Source: Lethocerus indicus (lineage: Eukaryota; Arthropoda; Insecta; Hemiptera; Belostomatidae). Taken from it: a DNA stretch of 64,000 nt. Under the pieces are notes generated by a model that was given only the letters and a program-made list of their open reading frames with translations, searched no databases and was not told the origin of the DNA. The position numbers and the translations under genes are program-made. Location of the stretch: positions 36,941,392 to 37,005,391 of the forward strand of contig JACDQD010000001.1 of assembly GCA_019843655.1 (NCBI GenBank), written 5' to 3'. Of the stretch, positions 27,001 to 38,352 are shown piece by piece; position 1 is the stretch's first letter, and each line of letters begins with the position of its first letter.

Positions 27001-28660
27001 AATAATCTCCAATAGCTTTGGCCCCCAAGTAGACTGCTGAATTCTAAATTGCCCACTCCTGGCTCCGCAACAATTTTAGATCCAGACGGAAACTAATAAC
27101 GACCGTCTAATGTATATTGACGCGGTACTGTAATTCTTGTTCGGTATATTGTAATTGTGAAGGTAAAATAAAACGTTCGGCCACTATATAGAAGATGACG
27201 ACAACGTTTCAAAAAAGGACGGTGAAATGGTGAGTCATCTCGGTTTCTAAACCCTAACGCGACCGATTCGGCTCGGTGAATGAAGGGCGGATGTCTCTTT
27301 CGAACGATCTGTTCCCTAGGACTGTATCGTCGATATTACCGATCGAAAATACCGATAAATGTGTATTCTTTTAAATGTATTTCGGACGACTATTACTTTT
27401 TGAAAAGAAAATAGTGTTTCGCCTTTTTCTCGACCGACGCGGCACTCACTCCAGCGGTGTTTGTCCGAATCGAAAGCAAAACTTTCACACATGCCAACAA
27501 GAAGAGAGTATTAACTAACAAACAATTGACTAATTAGTCGGACATAATAATCTTCATTCATTTTATACTCTGTAGAGTAAAAAAAAACCGGAATAAATAT
27601 TTTCCCGACGGTAGTCTCTGTAGATCATTTTCATTCAAACAAATCGAAAGCATAACTCAAATAATTTGTCGGTATTCAAAAAGATAACAGAGTCGCGATA
27701 TATATATGTATATAGGAGGGCCATTCAATAATAAAATAGGTTGCGGCTCAAATAAAGAGAGGGGAGTCCAGGTTTGTCGGATTGGGTAAGAAATAAAAAT
27801 GTCTGAATATATTTGAGAGGGGCCCGGGAAGCCAACCGGCTCTAATCAATTGGAGGGCTCCGTCTCGGACACTTAACCCTGGCCTTCCCAGTCGACAGGC
27901 CTCGTCATTTCAGCCCCATTAATACCACGAGATAAAAAACAAATCATACTCGGAAGCTGCATTTCTCCGAACACTGCCCAGTACGATAGGTAGAATCTGA
28001 AGATTCTTGAAATTTCTGTAGCGTATCAGTCAGATGATCGCCAGCCATTTTGGGATTCGAATATAATTCACGTTAACACAATATGTTTTTTTTTATGGAT
28101 GGCGGAACCGCCGAAGCTAGCTGATTTCGGGCACCGTCCCATTTCTCCCGCGCTTTATTCCGCGCACGTCCGTCTTCGCATTGTGTCGGTTTTTTTTCTG
28201 TCGTTCGCAGGTTTTTAAAAGAGAATCGCTCCAGTTCGTCTTTATATTCTCGACAATGTAATCGTCTGTACCGCATTTTTTCAATGTATTAAAAGAGATT
28301 TAATAGACCCAGCCATAGACCGTGCCTACAAAGGACAAAAGGAACCCGTTTTCAGTTAGAACACACAGGTACTACGCTCTCAGAAACTTCACCTTTTATG
28401 TCAATACCGGCGACAAGTATGCGGGCCATCAAAAGAGGGTATCAACGAGACCCGCGAAACACTTGCATTTACCCGCCTCCTTCTTCCTATTGTATTATAC
28501 CACATAAAAGGTTAAGAGAATAAACGGACAGTTGAGTTTTGGATGATACGCCGGTTAGATTAATTAGCCCATAGTTGTGCTCCAAACTATATCTGTGTTA
28601 TTGTTCAGTGTTTAAACCCTTCTTCGAAACTTTTCTTAATTTATAAATACAAATAAATAA

Positions 28661-28661
<1 letters not shown>

Positions 28662-28717
<56 letters not shown>
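28662..28717. repeat. (TA)n-(CA)n microsatellite
   Basis: A TA tract runs into a short ACACAC tract. Confidence 0.95.
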
Positions 28718-30069
28718 TTAGAGTTAAGTGGGTCATGGAGAGGGTTTGTAAGTTTCCCAATTAATACAACAAGATCGTTCGTAAAAGGAGTATAATTACC
28801 ACAAGTGACATAATGTGTGTATATAAATGTAGAAAGTCCCGCGTGGCAGTATGCATATGAGTATGAAACACCATTTGTACACTGTAGACAATACGTTAGG
28901 CAGATTTAAAGAAAATAAAAATAAATGGGGATACCTCGGTACCGGATTGAGGTTGTGAGAGGCGCCCGGGTGCTGGTGTCCCCGGCCAGACTTGGGTTTT
29001 ACTCCTGGTCGCCGACTCTAAACCTAGAATTAGGAACGAGAGCCCTGGTGAGGGCTATAAAAAAAAGAATTGTACACGGCGTAACAGGTAGTGGGAACAT
29101 TGAAAACGTTGTCGATACTAAAGACGATAGAATGGGCGATAATTATATATAACCGATATATACCCAAAAATTCGTAACAAGATTTAATGCGATCTCGGCC
29201 CAGTAACACCTGCCCACGTTCGGTGTCCGTTCCGGGGTTTTGATTGGGAAACAGGAGATTGTATCTTATTATATGGATGTAATAAAATTTATAAAAAAAG
29301 TTACGATAACCGGCCGGATATGAACGCTTCGTTTCCTGCTCTACATTTTCCAGGGTTAATATAACGAAATAAAGGCAGGAGCGATATGGGCAGCTAGAAG
29401 TAGACAACATTACATCGTTAATATCGTATTAAACGTTAATTGTACTCCCTTCTCTATATCTCGATATTGGAAAATCGGAAGCGGTTTTTCCGGCCCGGTT
29501 TTTGGAACGTTTTATTACTTATTAGTCAATGGAAATTCGTTAAATAAAGTAATTATATTACAATACTAATATGTATATTACAATTACGTTACGACCGTTA
29601 CAATCACCCTACCCCCTATGCTTCGGAATGGGCCTGCGGAATAAAATTGTGGACCTTCGCGAAATGTAAACAATATGTAAAGTTTACTATCCAATATGTG
29701 ACGCCCGATTTACTCAGGCATCGTTCTTTGTATCGTGACATCGATTTAACTGCTGATCCGAATGAAAGGGGTTTTTATTTGGGACTTGACTAGGCTCTCG
29801 CAGCACAACTAGGCACCACTAATTTACGCCGAGTCCGAATCCCTTAATAGAAACTCTATCGACAAAATTAACTTCCAACGCTTGCACTCAAAAAACAAGG
29901 GCACATATTTCCATTTATTTGTACCGACGGTTGATTTTTTCCATCCACGCATTCGACAAACCGTTAAATCCATTTAAGTTCTTTTAGCGCGATTACAAAT
30001 CGAATATATTTATACCATTTAAACAAATTATACTACATTAAGGGCGGGCTTTATTTATTTCCGAATTTC

Positions 30070-30072
<3 letters not shown>

Positions 30073-30119
<47 letters not shown>
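30073..30119. repeat. (TA)n microsatellite
   Basis: Uninterrupted TA dinucleotides. Confidence 0.95.
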
Positions 30120-30122
<3 letters not shown>

Positions 30123-31228
30123 GACTGAAAGGAACTATGAAAAGCCGTCAAGCCGGTACAGTTTCGACTGTGCCTTCTCGAGACTGTTTTCGGTACAGAA
30201 AATAGACACACAGGGCAATCAAAGCGTAAACAAATGGGGGCTGTTTTTCCTGGCTAGAGCTCCATATTTGTATTCAGCAATGCACCTCCTAAAGCAGTTT
30301 TAGTTAAGAGTAAGTCTGGGGCACCGTTTAAAAGCCGAAACTTAAATAAACACAGTATTCGGGGAACCGAGAGACTACATCTTTAGAGGCCGCTGCCAAA
30401 ATGCCAAAATTCGGCTTTAAAAAAGCTCGAGGCACGCCCGTGTTCATCTTCTCCGGCTAGAATGAACACTCTAATTTTACGCGGTCTACGTTTTTTGGTT
30501 CAAAGTACGGTTTAAGCTTTAAATTTATAATTCAAATCTAACTCATTAGCGATTGCAGGCGAAAAATACAGGAGTCGTGACGGTTAACAAACGTTTAATT
30601 GGGCGGAAACTACAGAACTGTTTTAACAGTGGCGATTCCGATTTTTCGCAGAGTTACAGTTTTGAACGCGGTTAATATATTCAGTTTCATTCAGCTTCCG
30701 TTTAGAGAACGCCTCACAGTTCATATACAAGCGTAACTTCGGCGAACCCGAGAAAATCAAACCCGACGGGGAACACTGTGGGAATTTTCTCATTAAATGT
30801 TCACGTTTTATTCCGGACGCAGAATTATTGTCGACCGGTTAAAAACGGGATGGCTGTAATTGAAATCGTACGATGGTGAAATGGCGCCGGCAGGTTTCAG
30901 AGATAGACTAAGATTTAGTTTAAAGGTCGCCCGGAGGCTGATAACACCGCCCTCGCTATCGCATCCAACAGTTTCATCCACTATGACCACCTTCAGTATG
31001 CCCTTGAATTTCTCCCAATCCCAAACAATTCCAATACCGATATTACCGATAATTTATATGGTATACCCGATGAAGACACCCGTGCGGCCGGCCCTTAAGT
31101 TCTGGTTCGCATTATTTCGTAGATTTTATATACATTAATACTATAATTTAAAGATAATAATTTTACGGATCCCTTTATCGCTTCAACTCGCCTGTTCGGA
31201 GTTGAGCTGGCATAATACATTATGGATA

Positions 31229-33559
31229 GCCAACGAACTTTAGTTAAGTACATTTCACAGTTACGCACAATTTTTTTATAACTTTTTATTTTTATCTTAC
31301 AACATGTGTAAGATATAACATTTGTCAAAAAATTATTTGATATAGATTAACTAGCGCCCCCTGAGTGTGGTGCGGGAATGTACTTAACTAAAGTTAGTTG
31401 GGTTCACTTGCACCGATAAACTAGCGCCCCCTGAGTGTGGTGCGGAAATGTACTTAACTAAAGTTCGTTGGGTTAACTTGCACCGATAAACTAGCGCGCA
31501 CCTGAGAGTGGTGCGGAAATGTACTTAACTAAAGTTCGTTGGGTTCACTTGCACCGATAAACTAGCGCCCCCTGAGTGTGGTGCGGAAATGTACTTAACT
31601 AAAGTTCGTTGGGTTACTTGCACCGATAAACTAACGCCCCTGAGGTGGTGCGGAAATGTACTTAACTAAAGTTCGTTGGGTTCACTTGCACCGATAAACT
31701 AGCGCCCCCTGAGTGTGGTGCGGAAATGTACTTAACTAAAGTTCGTTTGGTGCACTTGCACCGATAAACTAGCGCCCCCTGAGGGTGGTGCGGAAATGTA
31801 CTTAACTAAAGTTCGTTGGGTTCACTTGCACCGATAAACTAGCGCCCCCTGAGTGTGGTGCGGAAATGTACTTAACTAAAGTTCGTTTGGTGCACTTGCA
31901 CCAATAAACTAGCGCCCCCTGAGGGTGGTGCGGAAATGTACTTAACTAAAGTTCGTTGGGTTCACTTGCACCGATAAACTAGCGCCCCCTGAGTGTGGTG
32001 CGGAAATGTACTTAACTAAAGTTCGTTTGGTGTACTTGCACCGATAAACTAGCGCCCCCTGAGGGTGGTGCGGAAATGTACTTAACTAAAGTTCGTTGGG
32101 TTCACTTGCACTGATAAACTAGCGCCCCCCTGAGAATGGTGGGGAAAAGTACTTAACTAAAGTTCGTTTGGTTCAGTTGCACCGATAAACTAGCGCTCTC
32201 TGAGGGTGGTGCGGAAATGTACTTAACTAAAGTTAGTTTGGTTCACTTGCACCGATAAACTAGCGCCCCCTGAGGGTGGTGCGGAAATTTACTTAACCAA
32301 ATCGTTGGGTGGGTTAGGTTAGATTAACTAGATTACTAACAATAAACGTTTTAGATCAACAGGAATACACAATACCAGATAGGTTTCCTGTCATTTATTT
32401 GGAAGTCAGAACCATATAGTTGTGACCAGTTGTATGCTCAAATATATATCTGACGGATAATCAGACAAAGATATAACCGGATTAGCAAAATCCCTCCAAA
32501 GCCAAATAAGACAAACAACATTCCCCAAAAACACAATAACAAGCCACATATATAAATTTCGGTAAATTTAATTTCATTTATGGTATCGTATTGGAAATAC
32601 CGATATTTTTATTTTTGTTAATACAAGGTGTATCTGTAGTTCTGGGTTACGCACTTTGCTATTTCCATTAAAATATTTTTGCATCAACTACCATTGCATT
32701 CAGTGTCATTCATAATTCAGAACACACAACACTAGGCCTCATATGTTTATAAATTGTAATATGTAATTCTGATCACTATTCCTTTCCACTTCCAATACAA
32801 TAAACAATTTATTAATTGTTTATTAATTATTATATATAATAAATTAATTATTTATTAATTTATTCTCATAAATGTCTATATTAACATAGAGTTGGATATG
32901 TAGTGAAAGTGTTCATTCAAAGAATTACTGAAACATTCAAACCAAATTTTTGTTTTAATAATTACAATAAAATAAAATTTAATGATCATGAAAAATATGA
33001 TAACACAAAATTCACTTTTCCCCCATCTAGTTAATTCAATATTTTATGTAATATCAACAAAAATGTATTTTTGGGTGCACTTGCACCGATTAACTAGATT
33101 ATTAAAAACAGACCTTTTTCAATACATTTTAGATCAACAGAAAAACTTCATGATCGTAAAAACACAATACCAGATGGGTTTCCTGTTATATAATTGGTAC
33201 TCAGAACCTAATAGTTATGACGAGTTGTGTGATCAAATATATAATCGACCGATAATCCGATAAAAAATTAAGCTGATTAACAAAATCCCTCCCAACCCAA
33301 GACAAACAACATCCCTCGAAACCACAATAACAAGACACACATACACGCGACAGACAACCACCACAGTACAAGTAAAAGTGACAGTGCGGTGAGGATGCCC
33401 AAAAAATATCCAAAGTGCTAAAGTGACTAACACCGCTACTGAAGATGGCGAGCAGCCGAAATCGGTCTAGCATATGACCAAACCGGCGAGAGGAGACAGA
33501 AACACACGAAATCTACGGTATTCCAACCCCTCGCAGACCACAAAACAGGTATTCTAAAG
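31229..33559 (-). mobile_element. foldback-type repeat, copy B, composite
   Basis: Order: one partial monomer in plus orientation (31,229-31,257); an unrelated spacer of about 95 bp; about 14 monomers in minus orientation (31,352-32,318); inner arm (about 32,319-32,550); AT-rich sequence (about 32,551-33,075) that is the reverse complement of copy A 12,068-12,495; then, abruptly at 33,076, the last monomer piece (GGGTGCACTTGCACCGATT) and a complete outer arm ending ATTCTAAAG at 33,559. Copies B and D stop resembling each other exactly after CTAAAG, which fixes this terminus. The copy looks like a duplicate of the copy A locus with its flanking DNA, capped by a second arm. Confidence 0.82.
31352..32318 (-). 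repeat. 70-bp minisatellite array B (about 14 monomers, partly a 140-bp dimer)
   Basis: Spacing of TACTTAACTA is 70 bp. From about 31,690 to 32,100 two variants alternate: GAGTGTGG with GTTTGGTGCAC, and GAGGGTGG with GTTGGGTTCAC. That gives a 140-bp higher-order unit. Confidence 0.93.
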
Positions 33560-34149
33560 TAATTAAGAAACTTCTGTATTAATCATTAAGCGGCAGATAT
33601 TTTCACTAACATATAAACGACGAAAATAGGAAAATAAATATGAAAATCATCAACAGTTACGGCTCACATAATTCTTCGTAACTATCTTTATAAGTATAAA
33701 AGCGAAAATACTACACATTTTAATTATATAAACGATATATACTACACAATAAATTTCTGACAGGTAACAAAAACGTACACATGTAATCGTAGACGGGTAT
33801 AGAGAATAGACATTCTCTTACTCAGATGTATGCCCTGCTGGCCATAAAACAAGCGCCAATAGTTTCCTTTGTGTTATTTGTATTCATTTCTCACAGTTGC
33901 TTCGTTACTGGCTGTCGTGGGTTGCATTTTGCAGTATTGTGCTGTGTCAAGGCCTTCTCAACGATGGGTCTACTATCGTTGTTTCAAGGCAGACTTGAAC
34001 CTACTAAATAACGTAGAAGCTTAAACTGGACCGGTTAAAAGATGGGACTGTTTTTTTATCCCATATCGAAGTTCGTAGGGTAAATTTTAGGTATAGAACA
34101 GTTTAGCGGTCGCTCTAAGGAAATAAATAAAACCGGCGGACTGCCCTCA

Positions 34150-34560
34150 AACCCATCTGGTCATGGCCACTAAGGACGATAGTACGTAGCGGGAGACTTC
34201 AACGCCCGGGCACGGTATTGCATCGGGAAAATCGAAACTGGTTCAAATCAAAACAGGTTCCCGGAGGAAAATGGGGATATCCCCACGGCCGACCGTACAC
34301 ACCGGTCTAGTCGACGACGAAGCAAAATCGGAACCTAATAAACCCCCAACCGAATTATCCAGTTACAGGCTATTACGCCTATTACACCCGCTTTGCTTAA
34401 AATAAGCGGAAAAATCATTCTCTCGGGACTCCGAAAAGAAACAGAGCGTAAGCATAATCCGGCCGAGACAGCTTGGATACCGACACAAGCACTCGACAGT
34501 TGACCAACTAAGAAATTGAGCCGCTAGTGTCTGCTCTAGTGATAGCAGTAGAGGGACTCG
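34150..34560 (+). mobile_element. degenerate non-LTR (Jockey-like) LINE relic
   Basis: Fragments appear in the right order for an EN+RT LINE. AGDFNAR (34,189 on) is the endonuclease motif. KPPTELSSYRLL (34,339 on) is the start of the reverse transcriptase. LGYRHKHSTVDQL (34,472-34,510) is the RT motif usually written FGFR..HST..QL. They sit in different frames with stop codons, and the spacing between them is far shorter than in an intact element, so internal deletions are present. It is inactive. Confidence 0.7.
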
Positions 34561-36261
34561 TCTAGGAAAGGAGAGATTCTGGTTAAAGTAAACGAATCGA
34601 TTTCTCGCCCCTCCTTCCATAATTCCGGCCGAGGTCTCTCCAGGATCCGTCCTTTCTCCTCTGTATTCTTCCAAACATATATTTCGTTCTCGTTCCACTC
34701 CATTCCTAAAAAGAATAGCGTCAAACCGAAAGAATAAATACCTCTCCAAACGTGCAGTGTCTGAGTATGCGGTATAGTGGGAACGGACGAGTGTAAAAAC
34801 CACTCCCGCGGTTCAGCAGTCTGAGCTCGTTCGAAACCTCGTCTAAATTCTGCAACACCCACCGGGGGTCGCTACATGCATGAAAATAATATATCACGGT
34901 CCGAACGACGTCCGTTCTTTTAGCTCCATTTGCGTGCCATCCATCCCAGGATCGATAATTCTTATTATACCATCGCTCCGGTAGCCGGATAGAATGCGCC
35001 TCTCTACGGTAACCCGTCGATCGCCGATCGGGTTCTGAATGCCCCGCATTTTCCCAATTCTTCGATTATGATAACGGAAATCGTCTCACTCGTTATAAGT
35101 CGAATAATAAACGCATTCTAATCAACGAGCATCGACAAGACGACAATCAACGCAATAACTGGCCCGGGTTTAATTCATTTACGGGTTTTCCCGTTTTACC
35201 CAATTTATTAGGTTTACACGTTGGCGTCGTTCGAGCGTGAAGCGAGGAATATCGGGAACGAGGCGGGCTAGGGCTAATAGGAGGTGTTCGATTTACGTGC
35301 GAAGGCGTTTATATTTTTGGACGAGCGACTCGACACGGGGAGAGAGGGAAACGGGAGACCGGCTAGGAGATACGTCCGAGGTACCGTGGATTAAGAATAT
35401 AATGCGTTATATCTGGCTGGCTCTTGGTTGTGGGGAGAGTGGTACCGATTGTTGTATTAAAGAAACAAATATATACGCAGTTATACTAAACCGTGCCACT
35501 TTATGTATTGCTATTATATTGTTAAACAGAAGCGACCGACGTTTCGTTTCGGGTCGATATTTTATTATATTAAGTAGATTCGTAAATCTACACTTAGATA
35601 AAAGCCAGTATGTAAAGCCTACCCTGCGATAAGAAAAGGTACACTAAAGAGGATACTGAGATAGGTTATGATGGGGTAAGTAATAAATCAATTGTTTACC
35701 TTTCATCGGACCGTAGAGTGATGGAAACGTTAAGGAGGAGTCCGCTGGGGTACAGTCCATGAAAATCAGGATGAAATTCTCGAGCGGACTATACTCTAGG
35801 AGAGGGATCCTAACTGGACTCCCGCAATGCCACTCCCGAGAAGCCTCCAGAAATAGTCCCAGCTCAGGTGGTATTAGAATAATGCGCTCACTTTCATTTC
35901 TTTTACTCCGCTAGTTACACAAGAGATAGATAATTCATTACTTTCTGTCGACATTTCGACAGTCATCACCCTTTTTTGGGATATTTACAAGAACAATGTT
36001 ACATTATACTCTGTTTGACTTTGGCCGCTGACACGAATTAGACAATTATCGTATAATATCGAGACTATTTTGTACGATGAGATTATAAGATGTTGTTTAT
36101 TATATTTATTCGGCCATATTTGTAGTTAAAATCTGAGGGAACCAACTAATCTAAACCTCGAGCCGCATTCAAACGACATCGGTCATTTCTCCTCCTGCTT
36201 GTACTCGATACCGAGGTTCCCAGGGACTATTACTTCTTACCACTCGCCTATTTCTATTTGA

Positions 36262-36312
36262 TTTTCAGTTAGACCGGTTTCGGCTTCTCACACTGTCAGT
36301 AGCAAGCATGAC
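36262..36312 (-). repeat. foldback-arm fragment
   Basis: TTAGACCGGTTTCGGCTTCTC followed by GTCAGTAGC matches the inverted-arm segment of copy D (GACCGGTTTCGGCTGC ... TTCAGTAGCGG, reverse sense). It is isolated, with no array nearby. Confidence 0.5.
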
Positions 36313-36752
36313 ATCACCAATATAGATTATTAAGGACATTGTTTATTAACAAATCGCCTTTTGTTTTGTTTTTTCATTTGAACACTTAGAGTCTTAGAAA
36401 CCCATCGTGTATTCATATTAAATAATATACGTCACATTATATATTATTTAATTCGCGTCCCAAATAATAATAATAATAATAACGATAATAAAATATTATA
36501 GCGAGGTGCTTTCAAATACTGACTGTCATAGAGCATAATCATTGACCATTACCATCTCTTTACAATTTACCGTCTCCATTTGCCTATTAAATTAAATAAA
36601 ACTTTTAAACTCAATAAGAAATTAGGATTCCAAACGAAATAAAATTTTTTTGGAATCGAATTCAAATGTTAAAGATAAATTAAATTTGTTAATCTAACTG
36701 AAATTTTATAATCAAATTGAAGTGACTAAATAAAGTATAAATTTAAATGTCG

Positions 36753-36818
36753 AATTATAATTAAAATTCTAAATTCAATTACAATTATAATTAAAATTCT
36801 AAATTCAATTACAATACT
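36753..36818. repeat. short tandem duplication (about 33-bp unit, two copies)
   Basis: AATTATAATTAAAATTCTAAA followed by TTCAATTAC occurs twice in immediate succession in an AT-rich stretch. Confidence 0.8.
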
Positions 36819-38269
36819 AATACAGTTCTACTGTAATTGAATTCTTAAAACGCGAGACTCTAATCGAGAGGCTTCTTTAATATTTTAATGAAATCGATCG
36901 TATTATGATTTATGCATTAGCCATATGAGCATTGTTACGAACACCCGAACATCTACGGAGTAATAGTCAAAATATTAGTCGAGGTAACAGTAACAGGACA
37001 GTAGGACTGACAGTACTTTCCAGTGTGTAGGTAGGAGGTCACGGTGTAAACGTGAATTTATCTGCACGTTTGTACGTATATTGGGTTTAATCAATATCTT
37101 TGCTAATAACAGAATATACGGAACATTGAAAACACGTTAGGATCATTTAATAAAAAATCCAGAACAAGATTGATAACAGCAGAGAGCGGGAGGATAACGC
37201 CGGACGTTGTTCCTAGACAAGATAAATAAAAACAGCATTAGAGTAGTCAACTTTTTGTTGGGGGTGTTAATCTAGACTGAGTTCGCTGTCATCTGTCGGT
37301 AAAAGTGCTGACAGGATGCTCCATCCGTAGCCGACACGCCGAACACGTCAGAATGTTGCTGTTGTGAGAGTCCGAAACGGCGATTAAATAGGCGAGTGGG
37401 GTCAGACAATCGAAAACCCACCTAGTGTGGATGATATTCCAAACCTCCTAATCATGAGAATGGTGATTGTTCTTTCGAGATCCAGAAACCCACAAATAAG
37501 AGCGATACCATATTGTACGCTTCCTCTTTTAGCCCATGCAAAGGTTTCCTCATAGATCGCTTAAATCGCTAATATCCAGCAAATGCAGTCGATCAATCAC
37601 AAATAATACATAATTCAGGTACAAATAATACAGTAGGGAATATAAGACACAGTAGGAGAGAATATGAATACAACAAAAACGGATCTGAAATAATAAATGA
37701 AAAACATTTATATAAACGTAATCGGTATAAAATAACATGAAAAGTGAATTTGTTACATGTATAGAAACGAAAATTATAGAAATAACAATGAAAACTAATA
37801 AAATAATAATATAAATTAATGACTTTGTACACATACTTATATACGAGTTCATGTGGGGGAACAGCTACAAATGAAAAAATTAAAATACAAACTTTGCAAA
37901 CAAAACATTACGAATTCCACCGGTTTGTCGAGGGGTTTCCATTACAGGAAAATACACAAGGAACTACAGGCCCCTGCTATAAAGGATTATATCTATACTA
38001 CAATTAAGGTATCCGTGCACTCCATTAAACAATCAAAACATTAAGTTCTGGTAACCCCACTTACAGGGGTTGGAATCTTCACTACTAATTGTATCCCTAC
38101 AAATATATTTCCTATAAATTGTGTATATACAATTTTTACATCGAGCTAGAAACAAAGTAAGTTTTTAAAAAAATGGGAAACCGGGACCTACCTAACCTAA
38201 ACTGTAATGTGCCTAGATGGAAGCCAAATTCGAACAAGGGAAGTTTAGAATGAGCCGAGATAATGAGGG

Positions 38270-38352
38270 ATAATTTTAATGAATTTGGAAGGAACCAGGG
38301 TCAAGCATCGACCGTGTGCCTCCCAGCGTCCCAGCCTTAGAGCGCTACTTCC
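38270..38352 (-). mobile_element. possible tRNA-like SINE fragment
   Basis: On the minus strand a box-A-like GTAGCGCTCTAAGG is followed by GGCACACGGTCGATGC, close to box B but one T short. The spacing suits a tRNA head. No tail or duplication is evident. Confidence 0.3.

Larger units (their letters stand above)
26214..31228. other. intergenic or upstream DNA; no gene seen
   Basis: No coding exon is supportable. It holds a CT-rich tract (about 26,950-27,000), TA tracts at 28,662 and 30,073, and a possible degraded tRNA-like SINE at about 28,930-29,010 (GAGGTTGTGAGAGG, then GGGTTTTACTCCTGG about 35 bp on). Upstream noncoding exons of the membrane-protein gene may lie here but cannot be identified. 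Confidence 0.5.

Noticed and set aside
34363..34862. Open frames of 146 and 108 codons on the minus strand
   Set aside because: They lie partly antisense to the LINE relic and have no family similarity. A VPTIPHTQT string recalls LINE RT sequence, but the expected FADD motif does not follow.
35237..35632. 131-codon open frame on the plus strand
   Set aside because: Arg-rich then hydrophobic random composition, no splice context, no recognisable domain and no second supporting exon.
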